DNA of 64,000 nt. It comes from Nocardia sp. CNY236. GTDB lineage: Bacteria > Actinomycetota > Actinomycetes > Mycobacteriales > Mycobacteriaceae. Location: NCBI RefSeq assembly GCF_000482385.1, contig NZ_KI519393.1, forward strand, positions 214,393-278,392. The letters run 5' to 3'. The notes under the pieces are model-generated. The model did no database searches. It saw nothing but the letters and a program-made list of their open reading frames with translations, and was not told the DNA's origin. Of this stretch, positions 58,359 to 64,000 are shown piece by piece (position 1 is the first letter of the stretch; every line of letters begins with the position of its first letter). A program made the position numbers and the translations under genes.

Positions 58359-59549
58359 ATGGCTGTCAGTCGAGACCGGGAAAGCGATCTGTGCGTAGTC
58401 GGACTGGGTCCCGCTGGACGCGCGCTCGCCCACCGTGCACTGTGCGCCGGGCTCTCGGTTACCGCGATCGACCCACGGCCGGATCGGCTGTGGCCACCCA
58501 CCTATTCTTGCTGGCTGGATGAATTGCCGGCGTGGCTGCCGGCAACCGCTATCGCGACGACGATCCCGGCGCCGACGATTTGGACGACCGTACGGCGGCG
58601 CATCGATCGGCCCTACTGCGTGTTGTCCAAACACGGCCTGCGTGACGCACTTCCCGTCGACGGCGCCGTCGTGGTCGAGGGCCGTGCCGCCCAGTTGACG
58701 GCCCACCAGGTCACGCTGACCGACGGAAGGGTGTTCGATGCGACCGCGGTACTCGATACTCGCGGCCTACCCGGCCCCGGCCGGCGCCGCGCAGCCAGCG
58801 CGCATGGTGTCTTCGTAGACGAAGGCAACGCAGCGCCGATGATCGCCGGGAACGAGGGCTTGCTGTTGGACTGGCGGCCGGAGAACGGGGCAGGTCCCAC
58901 CGAGCCGCCGTCGTTCCTGTATGCGGTGCCGATCGGTGACGGCACAGTGATCTTCGAGGAGACCAGCCTCGGCCTGCGTGGCGGAATGCCACAGCACGAG
59001 CTGCGCAAGCGCCTGCTCACCCGCCTCACCGCACACGGCATCCAGCTGACTGGAACAGAACCATGCGAGGCGGCGCACTACCCACTCGACCAACCGCCAC
59101 CGCCGAAAGGAGGGGCGGGGCCGATTGCGTTCGGCTCACGCGGGGGTGCGATGCACCCGTGCACCGGTTACAGTGTCGCCGATTCCCTGGCACTGGTCGA
59201 CACTGCGGTCGGTGCGCTGCAGCGCGGACGCGATCCGATCATCGACATGTGGTCGCTACCCGCACGGGCGGTGTACTGGATGCGCATGCGCGGTCTCTAC
59301 GGTCTTGGCAGACTCACCACCGAACAGTCGGCCGCAATGTTCGACGCATTCTTCGCGTCCTCGCCTAGGGGCCAACGCGCACTGTTGTCCGCGCGCGACG
59401 ACTATGCCGGTCTGGGCGCTGTATTGTTCGACACCGTTGCCCACACCTGGCCGTTCCGCTGGCGCTACGACCTGGTGGGCTGGACCAACCGCAACCGCTG
59501 GCTGAACTATGAGATCGATCCGGCAACGACCTCGGAACCACGCCCATAG
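58359..59549 (+). CDS. Lycopene cyclase-family flavoprotein
   Basis: 396 residues. The FAD/NAD dinucleotide fold is CVVGLGPAGRALAHRALCAGLSVTAIDPRPD; RLWPPTYSCWLDELP, DTRGLPGPGRR, DGTVIFEETSL, FGSRGGAMHPCTGYSVADSLALVD and the C-terminal WPFRWRYDLVGWTNRNRW agree with CrtL/CrtY-type beta-cyclases. Such enzymes close the end rings of lycopene non-oxidatively. No crtE/B/I genes are in the window, so carotenoid synthesis would need a separate locus. Start chosen at ATG 58359, although its ribosome-binding site is weak. Confidence 0.82.
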   Translation: MAVSRDRESDLCVVGLGPAGRALAHRALCAGLSVTAIDPRPDRLWPPTYSCWLDELPAWLPATAIATTIPAPTIWTTVRRRIDRPYCVLSKHGLRDALPVDGAVVVEGRAAQLTAHQVTLTDGRVFDATAVLDTRGLPGPGRRRAASAHGVFVDEGNAAPMIAGNEGLLLDWRPENGAGPTEPPSFLYAVPIGDGTVIFEETSLGLRGGMPQHELRKRLLTRLTAHGIQLTGTEPCEAAHYPLDQPPPPKGGAGPIAFGSRGGAMHPCTGYSVADSLALVDTAVGALQRGRDPIIDMWSLPARAVYWMRMRGLYGLGRLTTEQSAAMFDAFFASSPRGQRALLSARDDYAGLGAVLFDTVAHTWPFRWRYDLVGWTNRNRWLNYEIDPATTSEPRP

Positions 59550-59615
59550 CCCAAATCCGGCTTAATAACCGATATCCGACGCACTTTGCCGGAGAGGATT
59601 CGCCCATTCGCGCGA

Positions 59616-60485
59616 TCACCCGCCGGTTTCGGCGGCCCGGCGATAGCCGCGGATCGCGGGGTAGCCGAACACGATCACGATGCCCAGGGTCCAGGCGACG
59701 GTTTTCAGCATCGGTTCCGCGACGCCCCCTCCGTAGGACAGCCCCCGGACGGCATCGATAGCGCAGCTCATCGGCTGGTTTTCGACTGTTGCCCGCAGCC
59801 ACGACGGATACGCGTAGGCCGGGACGAAGCCGGTGTTGAAGAACATCAGCAATGTGTTGACAATGCCGATGACATTCACCAACATCACCCCCTCGGTGAT
59901 GGTGGCCAAGGCGGTGACCATCACCGCGAAAGCCAATCCGAACAACACCGGGATACCGACCAGCACCACGGCGGCGACCGGGCCTTGGTGAAATCGGAAT
60001 CCCATCACGAGTCCCACACCGATCACGAACAGCGTCGTGACGAGTACCCGCACTACCTCCGCCAGCAGACGCCCGGTCAACCCCGCCGCCCGATGAATCG
60101 GCATGGTCCAGAATCGACCGAGCAAGCCGGAGTGCTTATCGGTCTTGAATCTCAACGCACTCACCACTGCGCCAGACATCGCCGACACGAGAGTCAACAG
60201 CGCTACCTGTCCGAAAATGCTGGGCTGGCCGGTGAAAGCCGCGATCGGTTTGCCCAGCACGATGTTGAACATCAACAAGGTCAGCGCCGGGTAGACCAAT
60301 GTCTGGATCGTCGTCGCTGGATCCCTTGCCGCTACCAACAGCAGTCGTTTGCAGTGGATCAGGCTCTGGGTTGCCCAGTTGTGAACGGATCCCTCACGGC
60401 GCGCGATCACCTGGGGCAAAGCAGATGGCCCCAGCCCCTGCGCCGCGCCGACGGCCGGCGCCATCGTTGTCTCCACAGAACTCAT
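59616..60485 (-). CDS. ABC-2 type transporter permease (DrrC-like)
   Basis: 289 residues from ATG 60485, overlapping the previous gene by four bases. About six membrane spans follow a ~70-residue cytoplasmic start; HCKRLLLVAARDPATTIQTLVYPALTLLMFNIVLG and LRFKTDKHSGLLGRFWTMPIHRAAGLTGRLLAE are the ABC-2 core. The short TGFVPAYAYPSWLRATVENQPMS resembles the NP-rich segment of the daunorubicin exporter family. It pairs with the adjacent permease and ATPase. Confidence 0.88.
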   Translation of the reverse strand: MSSVETTMAPAVGAAQGLGPSALPQVIARREGSVHNWATQSLIHCKRLLLVAARDPATTIQTLVYPALTLLMFNIVLGKPIAAFTGQPSIFGQVALLTLVSAMSGAVVSALRFKTDKHSGLLGRFWTMPIHRAAGLTGRLLAEVVRVLVTTLFVIGVGLVMGFRFHQGPVAAVVLVGIPVLFGLAFAVMVTALATITEGVMLVNVIGIVNTLLMFFNTGFVPAYAYPSWLRATVENQPMSCAIDAVRGLSYGGGVAEPMLKTVAWTLGIVIVFGYPAIRGYRRAAETGG

Positions 60486-61312
60486 GACCGCCTCACACTC
60501 GCCCAGATAGCCAAGGGTATGAACGCCACAGCCAACCCGATCGACCATGCCAGCGGTACCCACAACACGTCCCAAGCAACGCCGTCGGCTGCCATATCGC
60601 GCAGTGCGAACGAGAACTGGGAAATCGGCTGGTTACGCACGAAGGGCCGGATCCACTCCGGAAAATTATGCTCGGGCACGAAACCGCAGGAGAGCATGCC
60701 GAAAATCAATGTCGGCAAGGTCAGCGCCTGACTCAGCGACTCCGGGTTCTTGGTGATGTTGCCCAGCGCATCGGCTCCGATCGCGAGCACCGTGCCGACG
60801 GCCAGAGCGAACACGCAGAACAGCGCCGCTTGGACCCAGCCTGCCGAGAAGCGGAATCCGATGAGGTGACCGAAGAGCACTGCCGCGGTGAGCGAGGTGA
60901 TCGACCGCACCAACCCAGCGCTGAGACGCGCGCCCAACGGGACCACCGCCCCGATGGGCATGGCCTGCAGTCGGGTACTCAGCCCGGTCAGGGCCTCGAA
61001 CGCAGCCAGCTGAGCATTCGACATCATGGTGAAAGCCATGGTCTGTAACACGATGATCGGCATGACGTATTGGGCGTAGTCGATGCCCTGAAAGTTCATC
61101 ACGAATCGCAGTGGGAGGTAGAAGCCGACCGTGAATACGAGCGGAGTGACTACTGCCGCGACCAACTCGCCCTTGACCGCCATGGTGTGCACGATGCGAC
61201 TGGTCAGTGCCCACCATTGCGCGAGCGACGACACTCGAGCCGCCGGTAGTTCGGCGAACAGCGTCGCGGGGCCGGCCTTTGCGCTCTCCGGTAGGGCGGT
61301 CACAGCGGTCAC
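60482..61312 (-). CDS. ABC-2 type transporter permease (DrrB-like)
   Basis: 276 residues with six hydrophobic spans. WWALTSRIVHTMAVKGELVAAVVTPLVFTVGFYLPLRFVM and LSTRLQAMPIGAVVPLGARLSAGLVRS are the ABC-2 core, and CGFVPEHNFPEWIRPFVRNQPISQF is parallel to the neighbour permease. The two permeases probably form a heterodimer. It overlaps the ATPase gene by four bases. Confidence 0.88.
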   Translation of the reverse strand: MTAVTALPESAKAGPATLFAELPAARVSSLAQWWALTSRIVHTMAVKGELVAAVVTPLVFTVGFYLPLRFVMNFQGIDYAQYVMPIIVLQTMAFTMMSNAQLAAFEALTGLSTRLQAMPIGAVVPLGARLSAGLVRSITSLTAAVLFGHLIGFRFSAGWVQAALFCVFALAVGTVLAIGADALGNITKNPESLSQALTLPTLIFGMLSCGFVPEHNFPEWIRPFVRNQPISQFSFALRDMAADGVAWDVLWVPLAWSIGLAVAFIPLAIWASVRRS

Positions 61313-62307
61313 GCGCGACCGCCCGAGTGGCCGGTGATGGACAAGAACACATCGTCCAGCGAAGGGCGGCGTAACGCTATGTCGGCCAGGTCGACGCCTG
61401 CGCTGTCGAGCCTGCGCAGCGCTTCGGTGAGCGTCACCGCACCGTCCGGCGCGGGGATGGACAACCGGTCGCCGCGGTCGAGTTCCGCAAGCACTGCGGG
61501 CGGCACCAGGTCGCCGAGTGCGAGTGCAGCGGTACGCAGCATCGTCGGATCCATCGGGACCACTTCGCAGTAGCTGCCGCCGGTCTTTTCCTTGAGTTCG
61601 TCGGCTGTCCCCTCCGCGATCACCGTGCCTTTGTCGATCACAATGATGTTGTCACTGAGTACATCCGCTTCCTCAAGGTATTGGGTGGTCAGCAGCACCG
61701 TGATGCCCTGGGCCTTCAGCGCATTCACCAGATCCCAGACACCCTGCCGACTGCGGGGGTCCAGGCCGGTTGTCGGCTCGTCGAGGAACACGACCTCGGG
61801 TCTTACCACGAGACCGCAGGCGATATCGACCCGACGACGCATGCCACCCGAATAGTTACGTACTGCACGACGACCTGCGCTCACCAGGTCGAACTCTTCG
61901 AGGAGCACATCGGCTCGCCTTCGGGCGGCCATCTTGCCCAAGCCCATCAGCCGACCGAACAGCTCCAGGTTCTCTCTTCCTGACAGATTCTCGTCCAACG
62001 CGGCATATTGCCCGGTCATCATGATCGATCGGCGTACACCTGCCGGGTCCTCACGCACGTCGTGCCCAGCGACGACGGCGGCGCCGGAGTCGGGGCGCAA
62101 CAGCGTGGAGAGGATCTTCACCGTGGTCGTCTTACCCGCACCGTTCGGGCCGAGAATGCCGAGGACACTGGCGCGTTCAGCAACAAAGCTGACACCCTGC
62201 AGCGCATGCACGTCTCCGAATGATTTGCGAATGTCCGCTACCCGGACTGCTGCCTCCCCTACAGGTAGATCTGCACGGCTGGAACCCGCATGGTTGGAAC
62301 TCGGCAT
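61309..62307 (-). CDS. DrrA-like ABC transporter ATP-binding protein
   Basis: 332 residues from ATG 62307 (GGAGAG four bases upstream). Walker A GPNGAGKTTT, Q-loop MMTGQYAALDENLSGREN, signature NYSGGMRRR, Walker B VVFLDEPTTGLDPRSRQG and the C-terminal domain ending PSLDDVFLSITGHSGG match the daunorubicin-resistance group. In mycobacteria the related DrrABC exports lipids; siderophore or carotenoid export is possible here, but the sequence does not show the substrate. It is divergent from the aldehyde dehydrogenase homologue. Confidence 0.9.
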   Translation of the reverse strand: MPSSNHAGSSRADLPVGEAAVRVADIRKSFGDVHALQGVSFVAERASVLGILGPNGAGKTTTVKILSTLLRPDSGAAVVAGHDVREDPAGVRRSIMMTGQYAALDENLSGRENLELFGRLMGLGKMAARRRADVLLEEFDLVSAGRRAVRNYSGGMRRRVDIACGLVVRPEVVFLDEPTTGLDPRSRQGVWDLVNALKAQGITVLLTTQYLEEADVLSDNIIVIDKGTVIAEGTADELKEKTGGSYCEVVPMDPTMLRTAALALGDLVPPAVLAELDRGDRLSIPAPDGAVTLTEALRRLDSAGVDLADIALRRPSLDDVFLSITGHSGGRA

Positions 62308-62703
62308 CAACTCTCCACTATCGGCCGGTGCGGCGACACAGTCGCCCGAGCGCACGATGCACCTGGGTTGGTGATCTGTCGCACTCGGGGTGATGTTACC
62401 CACCGTGCCGATCGGCTCGACCAGCTCCGCTCCCGAAACCGACTCGTAGCGCGCCAAGTGTGTCTTTACTCACAATTCCTTGCTGCGATTCCGTCGCTTT
62501 CGGGATCGACGCTGGTGCGTGAGGCCGCATGATCCAACGACCGGCGTCCGAGCCTTGTCGGCCCGCTGCGCCAAACCATAGTCTGCATTGCGGGGAAACA
62601 CTCTCACTCGTCCGCGGCCCGGCACTCGGAGCGGCCCGGCACTCGGAGCGGCCCGGCCCCGCGGAGCGGTCCGCACATCGGTTCGAACCTGCGAGAGGTG
62701 ATC
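62308..62703. other. Divergent spacer before the aldehyde dehydrogenase homologue
   Basis: 396 bases without a gene. It contains a 17-bp direct repeat (62614-62647) and, at its right end, AGAGG upstream of the ATG at 62704. Confidence 0.5.
62614..62660. repeat. Tandem 17-bp repeat
   Basis: GCGGCCCGGCACTCGGA occurs at 62614-62630 and 62631-62647, followed by a partial third copy (gcggcccggcccc). It is noncoding. It lies in the leader region of the aldehyde dehydrogenase homologue. Confidence 0.85.
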
Positions 62704-64000
62704 ATGGCCGAGTCCATACCGCCGCCGTCTGCAGCGCCTCTGGAACGCCCGGGCGATGCCGACGTCTTGACCTCCTACGATCCGCGTACCGGCGAGGTCG
62801 TCGGCAGCTATGTCCGCACGAGCGCCCAAGAATTGAACCGCGCGGTGCGTACCGCCCGTTCCGCTAGACGCTGGTGGACAGATCTGGGGTTCCACACTCG
62901 CAAACGCTGGCTGCTGGACTGGAAGCGCGACATCGCTCTGCGCTCGCAAGAATTGGTTGCGTTGCTGTGTGAAGAGACCGGGAAGCCAGAGGCGGATGCC
63001 GTGATCGAAGTGATGCTCGCGGTGGAGAATTTGGACTGGGCTGCGCGCAATGCGGCCCGCGCATTGGGGCGCCGACACCTCGATTCCACCTGGCTCACTC
63101 GAAACCAGCGGGCAACAGTCGGCTACCTTCCTCTCGGTGTGGTCGGGGTACTCGGGCCGTGGAACAACCCCGTGTCCACCCCGATGGGTTCGATTGCCTA
63201 CGCGATGGCAGCGGGCAACGCTGTCGTGTTCAAACCGCACGAACTGACGACCGGCGTAGGGATGTGGTTGGCCGACAGTTGGTCGAGGCTCGCACCGAAC
63301 CAACCCGTCCTGCAGGCGATCACCGGTGATACCGCGACCAGCACGGCATTGTGCCGCGCAGCTGTCGACAAGATCGCCTACGCCGGCTCGAACGCCGGCG
63401 CCCGCGCTGTGATAGCAGCATGCGCACAACAGACGACGCCGGTGGTCGTCGAACGCAGTGGCAGAGGCAGCATGGTCGTACACGTGGACGCGAAGCTCGA
63501 GGATGCCGCCGAGGCCGCGGTGTTCGGGGCGATGGCCGATGCCGGACAGAACGCGACGGGGATTCAGCGTGCCTACGTCGCCACGTCGGTGTACGAGCGG
63601 TTCCTGGAACTGGTCGTGTATCAGGCCCGCAGGCTGCGACCAGGCGCCGATCGGAGGGCCTCCTACGGTCCGATGATCATGGAGTCGCAGGTCGACGTCG
63701 TACGCAGACAAGTGCGTGACGCGGTGGCCCGTGGCGGTCGCCCAGTACTCGGCGGCCTGGACTCGATCCGCGAGCCGTATATCGAGCCAATTGTGCTGAC
63801 CGAAGTGCCGGAGCACAGTATTGCGATCACCAGAGAGTGCATCGGACCGGTGCTGATTGTGAACAAAGTCGCGAACATGGACGATGCTGCTGCGCGGATC
63901 AACGCGATCGGCACCGATGTCGCGGTATCGGTGTTCACCAGAGACGTGCGCGCGATCGAGGTATTCGCCGAACACCTGCATGTCGGGGTGGTGACCATCA
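62704..64000 (+). CDS. Aldehyde dehydrogenase homologue lacking the catalytic cysteine, 3' end off window
   Basis: ATG 62704 (AGAGG upstream) opens 432 residues that run off the right edge without a stop; the family is about 480-500 long. The ALDH framework is clear: VVGVLGPWNNPVSTPMGS (Asn of the oxyanion site), AAGNAVVFKPHELT, KIAYAGSNAGARAV, VVERSGRGSMVVHV (Glu where the family has ELGGK) and ITRECIGPVL. The cysteine motif GQxC reads AGQNATGIQRA: codon GCG at 63553-63555 (residue 284) is Ala. It may be a pseudoenzyme or use other chemistry. The upstream divergent ABC genes give no clue to substrate. Confidence 0.85.
   Translation, partial: MAESIPPPSAAPLERPGDADVLTSYDPRTGEVVGSYVRTSAQELNRAVRTARSARRWWTDLGFHTRKRWLLDWKRDIALRSQELVALLCEETGKPEADAVIEVMLAVENLDWAARNAARALGRRHLDSTWLTRNQRATVGYLPLGVVGVLGPWNNPVSTPMGSIAYAMAAGNAVVFKPHELTTGVGMWLADSWSRLAPNQPVLQAITGDTATSTALCRAAVDKIAYAGSNAGARAVIAACAQQTTPVVVERSGRGSMVVHVDAKLEDAAEAAVFGAMADAGQNATGIQRAYVATSVYERFLELVVYQARRLRPGADRRASYGPMIMESQVDVVRRQVRDAVARGGRPVLGGLDSIREPYIEPIVLTEVPEHSIAITRECIGPVLIVNKVANMDDAAARINAIGTDVAVSVFTRDVRAIEVFAEHLHVGVVTI

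Noticed and set aside
62470..63981. 503-codon minus-strand frame opposite the aldehyde dehydrogenase homologue
   Set aside because: The plus-strand frame has clear ALDH segments; the minus frame is Arg/His-rich antisense sequence.

Overview
The window is GC-rich chromosomal DNA from an actinomycete. The gene content points to Nocardia or a very close mycolic-acid relative: a mycobactin/nocobactin-type siderophore cluster with iron boxes of the IdeR/DtxR kind, an MTB12-like secreted antigen, a MinD/ParA protein with an EspI-like proline-rich N-terminus, and a short-form adenylate kinase beside secY. The species call rests on gene content and recalled family knowledge, not on a database search.

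The backbone is the ribosomal-protein superoperon, all on the minus strand, read from right to left. The S10 block rpsJ-rplC-rplD-rplW-rplB-rpsS-rplV-rpsC-rplP-rpmC-rpsQ lies at 57181-51875 and ends in a strong hairpin. The rest of the usual spc/alpha order resumes far downstream in pieces: rplN-rplX-rplE-rpsN (22649-21207), rpsH-rplF-rplR-rpsE-rpmD-rplO (18170-15506), secY-adk-map (15328-12640), infA-rpmJ (1302-822) and rpsM-rpsK (571-1, cut by the window edge). Strong hairpins close three of these blocks (rpsQ, rpsN, rplO) and a hairpin follows rpmJ, so the superoperon appears to be several separate transcription units.

The largest interruption, about 29 kb between rpsQ and rplN (22650-51874), holds an iron-acquisition island. 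It contains a Tat-exported M13 peptidase, a siderophore-binding lipoprotein, a free-standing SagB/ThcOx-type FMN dehydrogenase, and the nocobactin assembly line read leftwards as nbtA (type II thioesterase), nbtB (KS), nbtC (AT-KR-ACP), nbtD (C-A-PCP-E), nbtE (C-A-PCP-C-PCP) and nbtF (ArCP-Cy-A-PCP). Next come the lysine N-acyltransferase nbtH, the lysine N6-hydroxylase nbtG, an MTB12-like secreted protein and a siderophore-interacting flavoprotein, then a RluA-type pseudouridine synthase and a CPBP protease. Iron-box-like palindromes sit upstream of the lipoprotein, between nbtA and nbtH, between nbtG and the MTB12-like gene, and directly on the start of the flavoprotein gene. Salicylate synthase, salicyl-AMP ligase and an MbtH-like protein were not found and must be supplied from elsewhere. 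The dehydrogenase is a good candidate for oxidising the oxazoline made by the Cy domain of NbtF to the oxazole of nocobactins.

Smaller interruptions carry other genes. Between rpsN and rpsH are a SAM methyltransferase and an MBL-fold hydrolase. Between infA and map are the MinD/ParA-like ATPase, a DUF4254 protein, D-aminoacyl-tRNA deacylase, a 507-residue unknown, a TetR-controlled ABC exporter, and an HxlR regulator divergent from a glyoxalase-like protein. To the right of rpsJ are a DUF4442 protein, a lycopene-cyclase-like flavoprotein, a three-gene DrrABC-like exporter and an aldehyde dehydrogenase homologue whose catalytic cysteine position is alanine; this last gene runs off the window.
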